Origin: Bacteroidota bacterium
GTDB taxonomy: Bacteria; Bacteroidota; Bacteroidia; Bacteroidales; Prolixibacteraceae
Length of the DNA stretch: 47,026 nt
Reading direction: 5' to 3'
Assembly (NCBI GenBank): GCA_023412195.1
Contig: JAEYNZ010000078.1
Location: 1-47,026, forward strand
Part shown: positions 17,799 through 26,502 of the stretch, piece after piece
Layout of the letters: each line of letters begins with the position of its first letter
Position numbering within the stretch: position 1 is the stretch's first letter
Notes under the pieces: model-generated
What the model saw: only the letters and a program-made list of their open reading frames with translations
What the model was told of the DNA's origin: nothing
Database searches by the model: none
Translations under genes and position numbers: made by a program

Positions 17799-18602
17799 TT
17801 AACTGTTAATGATTTTATTTTCCTGTGCCATACGGGTCATTCCGTTCCGCTGAAGAATTTCCCGTGCAAGATTCATGTGGTTAATAGCACCACGTGAGCT
17901 GGCATCATATAACACCACAGGTTTCCCATAGCTCGGGGCTTCGCTCAGTTTCACATTCCTCTGAATGACAGTTTCAAATACCATTTCCTGGAAATGATGT
18001 TTAACCTCTTCATAAACCTGGTTTGAAAGATTCAGCCTTGAATCAAACATCGTTAAAAGAAACCCTTCGATTTCCAGTGCCGGATTCAGCCTGTTCTGGA
18101 TGATTTTAATGGTGTTCAGCAGCTTTCCCAAACCTTCAAGCGCAAAATATTCGCACTGTACAGGTATGATTACTGAATCAGATGCAGTGAGTGCATTCAC
18201 AGTAATTAAACCCAGAGAGGGAGAGCAGTCAATAAAAATAAAGTCATAGTTTTTCTTCAACTTACTGATTGTTCCGCCCAGCACTTTCTCACGGTTAGGA
18301 AGATTGAGCATTTCTATTTCTGCACCAACCAGGTCAATGTGAGACGGAATGATATCGAGGTTTGATACATCCGTTTTGAGAATGACCTTTTCGGGGTCAA
18401 TCTCATCAACAATGCATTCATATATACTGGATTGTACATTTTTTACATCAAATCCCAATCCGGAAGTAGCATTAGCCTGCGGATCAGCATCAATTATAAG
18501 TACTTTTTGTTCCAGTACAGCAAGGCTCGCCGCAAGGTTAATGGTTGTTGTAGTTTTTCCTACTCCACCTTTCTGGTTTGCCAGTGATATAATTTTACCC
18601 AT
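17799..18602 (-). CDS. parA: Chromosome-partitioning ATPase ParA (Soj)
   Basis: Walker-type ATPase of 267 aa that binds DNA non-specifically as an ATP dimer and drives origin segregation together with ParB. The deviant Walker A motif is KGGVGKTTT (residues 11-19, with the signature lysine at 11), the A' motif is IIDADPQANATSGLG near 37-50, and Walker B is DFIFIDCSPSLG near 120. The length is typical for a chromosomal Soj without an N-terminal HTH, so it should not regulate itself by a dedicated HTH. It is the first gene of parA-parB-DUF5683-mltD. Upstream lie a -7 box and two copies of a 20-bp element. Confidence 0.97.
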   Translation of the reverse strand: MGKIISLANQKGGVGKTTTTINLAASLAVLEQKVLIIDADPQANATSGLGFDVKNVQSSIYECIVDEIDPEKVILKTDVSNLDIIPSHIDLVGAEIEMLNLPNREKVLGGTISKLKKNYDFIFIDCSPSLGLITVNALTASDSVIIPVQCEYFALEGLGKLLNTIKIIQNRLNPALEIEGFLLTMFDSRLNLSNQVYEEVKHHFQEMVFETVIQRNVKLSEAPSYGKPVVLYDASSRGAINHMNLAREILQRNGMTRMAQENKIINS

Positions 18603-18628
18603 CAGATATTCTTTTTTTTGAATGGTTC

Positions 18629-18636
18629 CAAATATA
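18629..18636 (-). promoter_or_regulatory. Candidate -7 box of the parAB operon
   Basis: Read on the minus strand this is TATATTTG, an exact TAnnTTTG match, 27 bases upstream of the parA ATG. It overlaps by two bases the first copy of a duplicated 20-bp element. Confidence 0.5.
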
Positions 18637-18654
18637 GCAATTAAGAATTAACTA
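18635..18654. repeat. Duplicated 20-bp element, copy 1 (parA promoter)
   Basis: Form TAGCnnTTAAGAATTnnCTA. This copy and the one at 18676-18695 share 16 of 20 bases, in the same orientation and 41 bases apart, about four helical turns. This copy overlaps the -7 box of parA, so a protein bound here would block transcription. Operator function is inference. Confidence 0.55.
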
Positions 18655-18675
18655 CTCTTAGGTACTTTTCGACAA

Positions 18676-18695
18676 TAGCCGTTAAGAATTGCCTA
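18676..18695. repeat. Duplicated 20-bp element, copy 2 (upstream of parA)
   Basis: Second copy of TAGCnnTTAAGAATTnnCTA, differing from copy 1 only at the four positions marked n. It lies in the 121-base gap between the heptose kinase gene and parA, upstream of the parA promoter. Confidence 0.55.
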
Positions 18696-18723
18696 ACAAT
18701 CTGAACCTTAATGATTAAACAGT

Positions 18724-19719
18724 TTATAATTTTTGTGAAATCATGACCTGCATCAGCCGTTCCTTATCAACAGGCACTACACCCGGTAACTCACACACCA
18801 ATCCGCCTGCTATATTTGCCATCATAGCCATGGTATGGATTGGGATTTTTGCAGCCATACCCAGGCATGCAACGCTGATAACAGAATCGCCGGCACCTGA
18901 TACATCAGCAATGTGGCGGATTACAGCTGGATAGTACTGTTCCTGGATGCCATTGCTGATAAATACGCCCATTTCTGAAAGGGTTATAAAAATCAATTTA
19001 AATTTTTGATCCTCCTTCAGTTGAAAAGCTGCTTTGCGGAGAGCCTCCATGTCACCTTTTGCAATATGGGCTCCGGTTCCTTCAACAAACTCCTTGAAAT
19101 TGGGCTTAAAAAGGTCAATATCGTGGTAGTGCCGGAAGTTTCTTTGCTTAGGATCTGCAGCGATAGGAATTCTTTTTTCTGACGCGATTTTTCTTACTGA
19201 TTCAAAAAGGGATGGTGTGATGACACCCTTGTCATAATCGACAAAAATGATAACATCAATAATGTTGGATTCAAGTTCGTGGGTTATAATTTCAAGGAGC
19301 TTATGTTCCAGGTCAGGATGAATCATTTCAGTTGATTCCTCATCTACCCTTGCAATGTGTTGTCCCATTCCGATGATCCGGCTTTTAACGGTTGTAATTC
19401 TTCCAGGATCAACAAGTATCCCATGCCCGGGCAGAGTTTTGGCTTCAACCAATTTTCTGAATTTCCTGCCTTTGTCATCATCTCCCACAACAGAAAAAAG
19501 TACAGGAGTGGCTCCAAGTGCCTGCAGATTCAAAGATACGTTGGCAGCTCCTCCAAGACGGCTTTCCCGCTTCGTAACTGAAACGATGGGAATGGGAGCT
19601 TCGGGTGAAACCCGGTCTACTTTCCCCCAAAGGTACACATCCACCATGGAGTCGCCAATTACGGCCACCCTCATCCTTTGAAATTTTTCAAATATCTGGT
19701 TTACTTCTGTTTCGCTCAC
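18724..19719 (-). CDS. rfaE1: D-glycero-beta-D-manno-heptose-7-phosphate kinase (RfaE domain I)
   Basis: PfkB-family sugar kinase of 331 aa that phosphorylates heptose-7-phosphate at C1 in ADP-heptose synthesis for the LPS inner core. It has the N-terminal GDSMVDVYLWGKVDRVSPEAP split by the family, typical of RfaE, then RLGGAANVSLNL (around 55-65), and the C-terminal PfkB signature DVSGAGDSV with catalytic Asp278. Only the kinase domain is present; the adenylyltransferase half (RfaE domain II) must be a separate gene, as is usual in this phylum. The start is a GTG. It is on the same strand as priA and parA, with gaps of about 90 and 120 bases. Confidence 0.9.
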   Translation of the reverse strand: MSETEVNQIFEKFQRMRVAVIGDSMVDVYLWGKVDRVSPEAPIPIVSVTKRESRLGGAANVSLNLQALGATPVLFSVVGDDDKGRKFRKLVEAKTLPGHGILVDPGRITTVKSRIIGMGQHIARVDEESTEMIHPDLEHKLLEIITHELESNIIDVIIFVDYDKGVITPSLFESVRKIASEKRIPIAADPKQRNFRHYHDIDLFKPNFKEFVEGTGAHIAKGDMEALRKAAFQLKEDQKFKLIFITLSEMGVFISNGIQEQYYPAVIRHIADVSGAGDSVISVACLGMAAKIPIHTMAMMANIAGGLVCELPGVVPVDKERLMQVMISQKL

Positions 19720-19808
19720 TCAGGTGTCTTCTATATCAGCAAAGCTAAAAAAAAAAGAACAGCCAGGAAAGGAACAGCATGATTTTGCAGTCCGTAAGCA
19801 GCTGATCA

Positions 19809-22304
19809 TTATACAGGATCCACATCAAGAAAGATCATACTGGTGCTGTTATCCTTGCGGCTGCGGATTTTTTCCACACATTCAACAACAAACCGTTTTA
19901 CACCTTCAGGTGAAATGTTCCGGTTAAATTTGATCCAGATTTCCTTGATATACCAGAGCTGAATACGGCTGACCAGCGGAAATTCCGGGCCAAGTACCAG
20001 CAGATTTTCATCTGCGCGGAGAATTTTAGCCAGTTCGTCAGCCACCATAGATACCTTCTCTGCTTTTTTATGCTTAACTACAAGTTTGATAAGCCTGAAA
20101 TATGGGGGATAGCGAAAAAGTTTTCTTTCTTGCATCTGATAACGGAAACTACCTGAAAAATCCTGGTTGCGTATGAAATCCATCAATGGGTGGTCAGGTT
20201 GTGTAGTCTGAACAACCACCCTCCCTCTATTGTGTTTACGGCCAGCACGTCCGCTGACTTGTGAAATCAGCTGAAAAGCCCTTTCATGAGATCTGAAGTC
20301 GGGAAACCCTATAATACTGTCGGCATCAAGGATTCCTGCAACACGAACATGTTCAAAATCCAGGCCTTTAGTAACCATTTGTGTTCCGATAAGAATTCCG
20401 GTTTTTCCGGATTCAAGGTTCCGGATAATACGGCTAAAGGAATTTTTGGTCCGGGTGGTATCCAGGTCCATTCGTTCTATGCCTGCATCAGGAAACAACA
20501 GCCTGATTTCCTCTTCTATTTTCTCAGTACCGTATCCCTTATTCTTTAATTCAGAGGATCCGCATTCAGGGCATTCTGATGGTAAGCCAATACTGTACCC
20601 ACAATAATGACAACTCAGCCTTTTTTTAAATTTATGCCAGGTCAGGCTGACATCACATTGTTTGCATTTTGGTATTGTGCCGCAGGTAAAACATTGTATA
20701 TATGGAGAATATCCCCTGCGGTTCTGGAAGAGTATAACCTGCTCCCTGTTTTCAAGCGCCTCCTGTGTCAGCTGAAAAAGTTCAGGTGTAAGCACAGAAT
20801 GCATTTTTTTCCGCCTGGTTGACCGCAAAACATCTGCAATGATGATCTCAGGTTCCTCAAGGTTTGAATGCTTTCTGAACAGATTAACCAGACCGTATTT
20901 CCCTGTGAGGGCATTGTAATAACTTTCGAAAGAAGGGGTAGCTGAACCAAGCAGAACATCAGCATGGTTCATTTTCGCAAGCACCACCGCCATATCACGG
21001 GCGTGATACCGGGGAGCAGGATCGAATTGTTTAAATGAATTTTCATGCTCCTCATCCACAATTATAATTCCCAGTTTGCTGAACGGCATAAACAAGGCTG
21101 ACCGTGCCCCTAAAATAACCTGGTAACCCTTTTCGGGATCCGAGTCAAAAAGTAATACCTTTTGCCAGATTTCCACCCGCTCCCTGCTGTTTAACCGCGA
21201 GTGATATATGCCTACTTTCTGTCCGAATACGTTGGTCAGCCTTTCGATTATCTGGGTTGTAAGAGCAATCTCAGGCAGCAGGTAAAGTGCCTGTTTCCCA
21301 CTCCTGATGACATTTTCAATCAAATGAATATAAATTTCTGTTTTGCCGCTGGCAGTCACTCCATGAACAAGTGCAACCTTTTTTTCGGAAAAACAAGTAT
21401 ATATTTCCTTCAATGCCTGCTCCTGCGACGGATTTAAAAGGTTCAGCTCTGCCTGTTTACCCAGGTTAAGAGGAATACTGGAAACAGGCAGATGCGCATA
21501 AACAAGGATATTTTTCTCCACAAGTTCATTCAGTACTGAGGGACTTACACCACTCTCCTTCAGCAACTCTTTCTTAACCAAGTGGGGCTTTTTACCAGGC
21601 TTAAAGAGCTTTGCCATATTGTAAAACTTCAGCAGAAGGGTTTGCTGCTGTTTAGCCCTTGAAAGGCCGGCCAGTACATTATGAAACTGTTCATCTGTTT
21701 CAACGGATGGATGCAAGGCTACAACCTGTTCTGTTTTTGGCTTGTATTTTAAATCCATTTTCTCCTCAACCTGGATAATATTCCTGTTAAAGAGAGCCAA
21801 TAAAGCTTTATAAGAAAAAGAGTTTCCAAGTTTTTTTTGAAGGACATCAAGCTGATCTTCCTTTTGGCTGAGCTGATTAAGAATAAGCAATTCAGCTTCC
21901 GTCAATGTGGGGTAATCATCATCAGAAACCTGCGCTATAAAAGTTTTGCTTTCAAGTTTAAGGGCTGGTGGAAGGGCAGCCTTGAATACATCACCCAGGG
22001 TACAGCAATAGTATTCTGCCATCCACTTCCACATTTCAAGGTTAGATGGAAATATTACAGGCTTTTCATCAAGAATCTCAAGAATTTCTTTTACGACAAG
22101 ATTATCAGGAACATGAGGAGTAACCTGATATACCAGGCCGGCATATAACTTTTTTGCACCAAACTGTACCACAACCCGCTGGCCGGTTTTTATAAGCTTA
22201 TGCCACTGTCCTGGGACACTGTATGTGTAGGTATCATGCAGCGGCAGGGGTAATATAACTTGAACATATAGAACAGGCATATGGCTTAAAGTTGAACGCA
22301 GCAT
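19809..22304 (-). CDS. priA: Primosomal replication-restart helicase PriA
   Basis: 3'-to-5' superfamily 2 helicase that recognises stalled forks and reloads the replicative helicase. The 831-aa protein has the N-terminal 3'-DNA-binding domain (VILPLPLHDTYTYSVP and GQRVVVQFG), the helicase core with Walker A GVTASGKTE near residue 320 and the DEEH box IIVDEEHENSFKQ, and eight cysteines forming two zinc sites (CFTCG, CKQCD, CHYCG, CPECG). Motifs V and VI follow (GTQMVTKGLDFEHV, SQVSGRAGR). The ATG at 22280, giving MPVLYVQVILPLP, is an equally good start and fits the family better than the one at 22304. It follows ispH by 63 bases. Confidence 0.97.
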   Translation of the reverse strand: MLRSTLSHMPVLYVQVILPLPLHDTYTYSVPGQWHKLIKTGQRVVVQFGAKKLYAGLVYQVTPHVPDNLVVKEILEILDEKPVIFPSNLEMWKWMAEYYCCTLGDVFKAALPPALKLESKTFIAQVSDDDYPTLTEAELLILNQLSQKEDQLDVLQKKLGNSFSYKALLALFNRNIIQVEEKMDLKYKPKTEQVVALHPSVETDEQFHNVLAGLSRAKQQQTLLLKFYNMAKLFKPGKKPHLVKKELLKESGVSPSVLNELVEKNILVYAHLPVSSIPLNLGKQAELNLLNPSQEQALKEIYTCFSEKKVALVHGVTASGKTEIYIHLIENVIRSGKQALYLLPEIALTTQIIERLTNVFGQKVGIYHSRLNSRERVEIWQKVLLFDSDPEKGYQVILGARSALFMPFSKLGIIIVDEEHENSFKQFDPAPRYHARDMAVVLAKMNHADVLLGSATPSFESYYNALTGKYGLVNLFRKHSNLEEPEIIIADVLRSTRRKKMHSVLTPELFQLTQEALENREQVILFQNRRGYSPYIQCFTCGTIPKCKQCDVSLTWHKFKKRLSCHYCGYSIGLPSECPECGSSELKNKGYGTEKIEEEIRLLFPDAGIERMDLDTTRTKNSFSRIIRNLESGKTGILIGTQMVTKGLDFEHVRVAGILDADSIIGFPDFRSHERAFQLISQVSGRAGRKHNRGRVVVQTTQPDHPLMDFIRNQDFSGSFRYQMQERKLFRYPPYFRLIKLVVKHKKAEKVSMVADELAKILRADENLLVLGPEFPLVSRIQLWYIKEIWIKFNRNISPEGVKRFVVECVEKIRSRKDNSTSMIFLDVDPV

Positions 22305-22367
22305 GGTGGTACTTGCAGGTTCATCAGCAAAGAAACTAAAAATAAAGAAGAAAAGGCAACAGGCCTG

Positions 22368-23234
22368 TCAGGAATTATAGCGGCTGGTTATCCATTCAGC
22401 AACTTCCTCCATTAACCATTGCGGAGTAGAAGTAGCCCCGCATATTCCAACTGATTCAACTCCATTAAACCATTCAGGGTTAATATCCTCTGTGCGGGCA
22501 ATTGCATAAGTGCGGTCGTTTTCTTCTTTACAGATGGTGTAAAGATATTTACCGTTTGAGCTTTTAACACCTGCCACAAACAGTACCATATCAAACTGGG
22601 CAGCAAATTGCTTCAGGTGGGGAACCCTGTTGGATACCTGTCTGCATATGGAGTCCTTAATTTCTATCTGGACGCCAGGCGTCATTTTTGATTTAACGGT
22701 TTCGGCAATGCTATAAAAATCTTCCACCCGTTTGGTTGTTTGGGAGTATAAGGAAACGGGCCTGGAAAAGTCGATCTGATGAATATCATCCACGTTTTCA
22801 AGTACGATGGCCGTATTTCCGATCTGGCCGTCGAGGCCTACAATTTCGGCATGTCCTTTTTTTCCGTAAATTACAACCTGCCCGTTTTTATCACGGGTAT
22901 TTTCAAAAGAGCTTTTTACTTTTTCCTGGAGCGTAAGTACAACCGGACATGTGGCATCGATAAGTTCAATGTTGTTTTTTTCAGCATACTCATAGGTTTC
23001 TGGTGGTTCCCCATGCGCCCTGATCAGCACCCTGCAATTTTTTAACTGATAATACTCTTCCCTGGAAACGGATATCAATCCCATTTTTTCGAGGCGTTCA
23101 ACTTCCATTCCATTGTGCACGATATCTCCCAGACAATATAAACTGTCATTGGTTCTAAGTTCACTTTCAGCCGATTTAATGGCTTTGATGACACCAAAAC
23201 AAAAACCGGAACGTTTATCTATTTCAACTTTCAT
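22368..23234 (-). CDS. ispH: 4-hydroxy-3-methylbut-2-enyl diphosphate reductase
   Basis: Last step of the MEP isoprenoid pathway, giving IPP and DMAPP from HMBPP with a [4Fe-4S] cluster. The 288-aa protein has the three cluster cysteines at Cys12 (GFCFG), Cys96 (DATCPVV) and Cys197 (DSICRQVSNR), the same positions as in the E. coli enzyme, and the substrate-binding motifs GDIVHN and IRAHGEPPE. The window thus implies a non-mevalonate isoprenoid route. Its ATG overlaps the cmk stop by 4 bases (ATGA), so translation is coupled with cmk. Confidence 0.98.
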   Translation of the reverse strand: MKVEIDKRSGFCFGVIKAIKSAESELRTNDSLYCLGDIVHNGMEVERLEKMGLISVSREEYYQLKNCRVLIRAHGEPPETYEYAEKNNIELIDATCPVVLTLQEKVKSSFENTRDKNGQVVIYGKKGHAEIVGLDGQIGNTAIVLENVDDIHQIDFSRPVSLYSQTTKRVEDFYSIAETVKSKMTPGVQIEIKDSICRQVSNRVPHLKQFAAQFDMVLFVAGVKSSNGKYLYTICKEENDRTYAIARTEDINPEWFNGVESVGICGATSTPQWLMEEVAEWITSRYNS

Positions 23235-23929
23235 TTCTTGTCAATTATTTCTTTTGCTTTCATCAAACTCCAATGCAACTGTTCTTCCCTGGTCATGTTG
23301 CTGTTATCAAGAACAATGGCATCATCCGCTTTTTTTAACGGGCTGATTTCCCTGCCCGAATCGATTTCATCGCGTTCACTGACATTCTGAAGAATCTCTT
23401 CCATATCCACCTTTACACCTTTTCCAATTAGTTCATCGTAGCGGCGCCTGCTTCGTATTTCAGGAGATGCCATTAAGAAGATTTTCAGCTCTGCATCAGG
23501 AAAAACAACTGTTCCAATATCACGTCCATCCATAACTATACCTTTTTTCTTCCCGTTTTCCCGTTGCTGCTTTACCAGTTCATGGCGCACCTCGCCGATT
23601 GTGCTGATCGGACTTACATTTTGGGAAACTTCAAGTCGTCTGATCTCTTCCTCTACGTTTTCACCATTCAGGAAAGTAATATTCTCCTCTGTCGCTTCAT
23701 TCCATTTAAAGGCAATATTCATATCCTTTAAACCATTAACAATTTTCTCCCTGTTGGGTTTTCCGTTTACGATCCACCCTCTTCGCAAGGCGAATAAGGT
23801 AACTGCCCGGTACATTGCACCGCTATCTATGTAAATATAACCCAAAGAGCGGGCCAATGATTTTGCCAGGGTACTTTTTCCGCATGACGAATGTCCGTCG
23901 ATGGCAATAACAATCCTTTTTTCAGTCAT
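23231..23929 (-). CDS. cmk: Cytidylate kinase
   Basis: Phosphorylates CMP and dCMP to the diphosphates. The 232-aa protein has the P-loop GHSSCGKST (residues 12-20), the CMP-binding DSGAMYRAVTLFAL, VVMDGRDIGTVVFPDA split by the family (MDGRDIGTVVFPDA), and the SRRRYDEL lid region. It overlaps ispH by four bases and follows porQ by 59 bases. The porQ-cmk-ispH order is one I recall from other Bacteroidales. Confidence 0.97.
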   Translation of the reverse strand: MTEKRIVIAIDGHSSCGKSTLAKSLARSLGYIYIDSGAMYRAVTLFALRRGWIVNGKPNREKIVNGLKDMNIAFKWNEATEENITFLNGENVEEEIRRLEVSQNVSPISTIGEVRHELVKQQRENGKKKGIVMDGRDIGTVVFPDAELKIFLMASPEIRSRRRYDELIGKGVKVDMEEILQNVSERDEIDSGREISPLKKADDAIVLDNSNMTREEQLHWSLMKAKEIIDKK

Positions 23930-23945
23930 TCTACCAGGTTTAATG

Positions 23946-23953
23946 CAAATATA
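23946..23953 (-). promoter_or_regulatory. Candidate internal -7 box for cmk-ispH
   Basis: Read on the minus strand this is TATATTTG, an exact TAnnTTTG match, 17 bases upstream of the cmk ATG in the 59-base gap after porQ. No good -33 element. It may allow cmk-ispH to be expressed apart from porQ. Confidence 0.35.
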
Positions 23954-23988
23954 TGATGATTTTATAATTCAGACCAGACAGTCTTTAT

Positions 23989-25026
23989 CTAATACATTTC
24001 ATTCAGGTTAACAGCCAGTGAAAATACATTGGATGAGCCGGCCAGGTGAAAACGGGAGGTAGCAAAGTCGAATCTGAAGCGCTTCAGCTTTATACCAAAG
24101 CCGAGCGACATGCCAACAGTAGAAACTCTTTCATCGAATTTAAGTTCCTGTCTTCGCTGGTAATTATATCCTGCCCTGATTGTGAAGTTATCTGACGGCA
24201 TGACTTCAACACCAATCACTGCATGGCGCATGATCTGCTTTGCGAAACTCTCCTGCCTCTCATACCAGGTTTCAAGAGTCTGCTCATTTTCAGATTCGCT
24301 CCACGACAGATCCCAGTGAGTCAGGTGCTGCATTGTAAGCGACAGAAGTATGGGTGCATGCTTCAGCCTGCTGCTGATACCTGCCTGCAGATTAAATGGA
24401 ATAGGTTCAGTATTGCCATCTTCATAATAGGTTGTAATCTGATTTCCGACGTTGCGGGCTACAAGCGCAACATGAGTCAGGCTGTCCTTGCTGCTGTATG
24501 TTATCCCCAAATCGCCAGCCAGACCGAAAGATCTGTAGCTTTCGAATGCTGAATAAACAGGTTTCAGGTTTATCCCGTAACGAAGCCGCTTGTAGTAGTT
24601 GGAATAACCCATATATAAGGCATACTCAGCAGCTTTAAAGTAATTACCTGTCAGCTCTCCACGTTCAGTAGCTTCCTTGAACTGACCATAGTTGATGTAA
24701 TGCATACCTAGGGCAAAACTTCCAATTCCTTCGAAATTATGCGCATAAGCAGCATATCCGTAATTTATATCGGCAAAATAATTTACATAATTTACAAGAA
24801 AAGATTGACTCATATCCCTGTGCAGCAGTGCAGGATTAAACCAGGCAAGGTTTAAGTCGGAAGTATCAGCTATTGCAATTTGAGTACCTCCCAGGGCTGC
24901 CACCCTCGCAGAACTTGTAAGTTCAAGGAACTGGTAAGTGGTTTCTCCTCCTATCTGGGCTCTCCCGGTGAAAATTACCGAAACAAATAATAAAAACAGG
25001 TATAACTTTCGGCTCATTCGCTTCAT
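23989..25026 (-). CDS. porQ: Type IX secretion system protein PorQ
   Basis: 345-aa outer-membrane barrel of the PorQ family, part of the PorU-PorV-PorQ-PorZ attachment complex that processes type IX substrates at the cell surface. It has a signal peptide ending near residue 23 (FTGRAQ), then the PorV/PorQ-type N-terminus SSARVAALGGTQIAIAD and NLAWFNPALL, followed by alternating strands with aromatic ends (YFADINYGYAAYAH, GMHYINYG) and a final strand NVFSLAVNLNEMY. Its presence means this genome very likely encodes a type IX system. No substrate with the C-terminal sorting domain is in the window. Confidence 0.9.
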   Translation of the reverse strand: MKRMSRKLYLFLLFVSVIFTGRAQIGGETTYQFLELTSSARVAALGGTQIAIADTSDLNLAWFNPALLHRDMSQSFLVNYVNYFADINYGYAAYAHNFEGIGSFALGMHYINYGQFKEATERGELTGNYFKAAEYALYMGYSNYYKRLRYGINLKPVYSAFESYRSFGLAGDLGITYSSKDSLTHVALVARNVGNQITTYYEDGNTEPIPFNLQAGISSRLKHAPILLSLTMQHLTHWDLSWSESENEQTLETWYERQESFAKQIMRHAVIGVEVMPSDNFTIRAGYNYQRRQELKFDERVSTVGMSLGFGIKLKRFRFDFATSRFHLAGSSNVFSLAVNLNEMY

Positions 25027-25044
25027 TAATATCCTCTAGAACGC

Positions 25045-25052
25045 CAAAGTTA
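25045..25052 (-). promoter_or_regulatory. Candidate -7 box for porQ
   Basis: Read on the minus strand this is TAACTTTG, an exact TAnnTTTG match, 19 bases upstream of the porQ ATG. A TTTTGG -33-like sequence lies further upstream, but at only about 13 bases spacing. The rest of 25053-25229 shows nothing supportable. Confidence 0.4.
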
Positions 25053-25229
25053 TTGATTTATTACCCAAAAGCTTCTTTCTGCAGGAAGAGATTTCAAGAT
25101 GTTTCAACAACTTAAAGTTCATATGGAAAATCAGGATAATCTTAAAGGAGCCCTTCCGGGGATGCTGCCGTAAGTCATTTTATTCCAAAAAAAATATGGC
25201 TGCCCACTAAGTATCAAATAAAATATATT

Positions 25230-25550
25230 TTAATCTATACGTATAGCTCCCGGCATGGATCGTTCCAGTATTTCAACTCTTGCTTCCAGATTTTTAAAAT
25301 CTTCGCGAGTTGGAATATCCATGTCTCTCATCATCCGTTCAAGGTAAATCTTAAATTCGTTTTCAATCTCCTGCTGTTGCACTTGTCCCTCCCTTTCAAG
25401 ATCACTTAGCATATTTTTGCCTTCATCTTCAGATAATTTGCCGGCTTTCACCAGATCATTTATCATTTCAGCCGAGAAGCGGGTAATTTTTGATGCAGCA
25501 CCAATACCGGTATTAAGTAATTTTTTAAAAATTGAATCCATGGTTAACAT
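25230..25550 (-). CDS. Phasin-family-like small helical protein
   Basis: 106-aa, largely alpha-helical and charged protein resembling the PhaF-like phasin family (COG3937). The pattern is an N-terminal amphipathic helix, DLVKAGKLSEDEGKNMLSDL in the middle, and a coiled-coil heptad stretch at the end (DFKNLEARVEILERSM). In other bacteria such proteins coat polyhydroxyalkanoate granules or serve as stress chaperones. No PHA synthase is in the window, so a granule role is unproven. It is transcribed divergently from the next gene. A second ATG three codons in (MDSIFKK) is an equally good start. Confidence 0.68.
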   Translation of the reverse strand: MLTMDSIFKKLLNTGIGAASKITRFSAEMINDLVKAGKLSEDEGKNMLSDLEREGQVQQQEIENEFKIYLERMMRDMDIPTREDFKNLEARVEILERSMPGAIRID

Positions 25551-25763
25551 TTTTATAGTATCTCATTTAGAAACAGAGTTATGCAAGCTAAGTTTAAACA
25601 ATAACTGAAAAAACATGATCACTATACAAGAAGATATACCTATAGCAGGATATTTAGAAGGGATTGGCGATCAGATTTATTGAACTTTTCTTTTTCTCTG
25701 CCTGTTATAAGGAGGTTAATACAGATTCTAAAAACACACAAGTTAAATTTAAATAGAAAAGTT

Positions 25764-26435
25764 ATGGCAGAATTAAATGTTCAAAAAAAGAAAAAATCAC
25801 CTATTGGGTGGATCATTCTTGGAGTAGTCATTATTGGACTCATCATATGGATTGCAGCCTCAGATAATGACGGGCTTGATCAGACTGCAGATAACAGGCA
25901 GGAACAGAACCAGACATCAGCCGAGGGACAGGAACAGAGCCAGGCAGTTGCTCCCTTTGGTACTGATGATGATGAAAGCGAAGCTTCTGATCCCAGGATT
26001 CAGGAATTTCTAAGTTTTGTGGATGAAACTGACAATTCGGATATGAATGCTACAAATGCCCGTGAAGGTATCAACAAACTTTCAGATGCATTGATTGCAG
26101 TAGCTGGTGCAAACAATGACCAGCAAGGAGCATTTCAGGGAGAGCTTGAACAATTGAAACAGGAAGCAAACAGGCTTCAGGATGGCAATATGTCAACAGA
26201 ACATTCGACTGTTGTAAACAGTGCTTTTTCAAGTGCCGCCAATGTAATACAAAACATGCAGCACAAGTTTTATCCAGGCCTTGAAGATGATGCTTCAAAA
26301 TTAATGGATGCAGCTCAGGATGTTGATCCTCAGGAGGAGCTGTCAGATCAGCAGGGTGAAGTCAAGTCATTCTTCGATGACGCAGCTGATGTTATCAAAA
26401 AGATGGATGAAAGAAGGCAAACCACATTAAGGTAA
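25764..26435 (+). CDS. Acidic single-pass membrane-anchored protein, unknown function
   Basis: 223-aa protein not recognised as a known family. It has a basic N-terminus (QKKKKSP), one TM helix at about residues 15-30 (GWIILGVVIIGLIIWIA), a low-complexity Gln/Asp/Glu linker (about 35-75) and a helical acidic domain (about 80-215) with periodic Ala and Leu. The topology puts most of it in the periplasm. A longer reading from a TTG at 25680 is possible, but I prefer the ATG at 25764 because the added 28 residues precede the TM helix awkwardly. It lies 67 bases ahead of the PRC-barrel gene and probably forms an operon with it. Confidence 0.75.
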   Translation: MAELNVQKKKKSPIGWIILGVVIIGLIIWIAASDNDGLDQTADNRQEQNQTSAEGQEQSQAVAPFGTDDDESEASDPRIQEFLSFVDETDNSDMNATNAREGINKLSDALIAVAGANNDQQGAFQGELEQLKQEANRLQDGNMSTEHSTVVNSAFSSAANVIQNMQHKFYPGLEDDASKLMDAAQDVDPQEELSDQQGEVKSFFDDAADVIKKMDERRQTTLR

Positions 26436-26502
26436 AAAGCCTATTGAAGTTTTATCTACATTGTAACCCCAGTTATTAAACATACATAAAAAGTAAATTA
26501 TT

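Noticed and set aside
19740..19808. Terminator after priA based on a ten-T run on the minus strand
   Set aside because: The T-run has no stable stem directly in front of it.
25680..25763. 28-residue extension of the acidic membrane protein, and the AAGGAGG near 25711
   Set aside because: The extension needs a TTG. The Shine-Dalgarno-like sequence has no suitable start codon at the usual distance.
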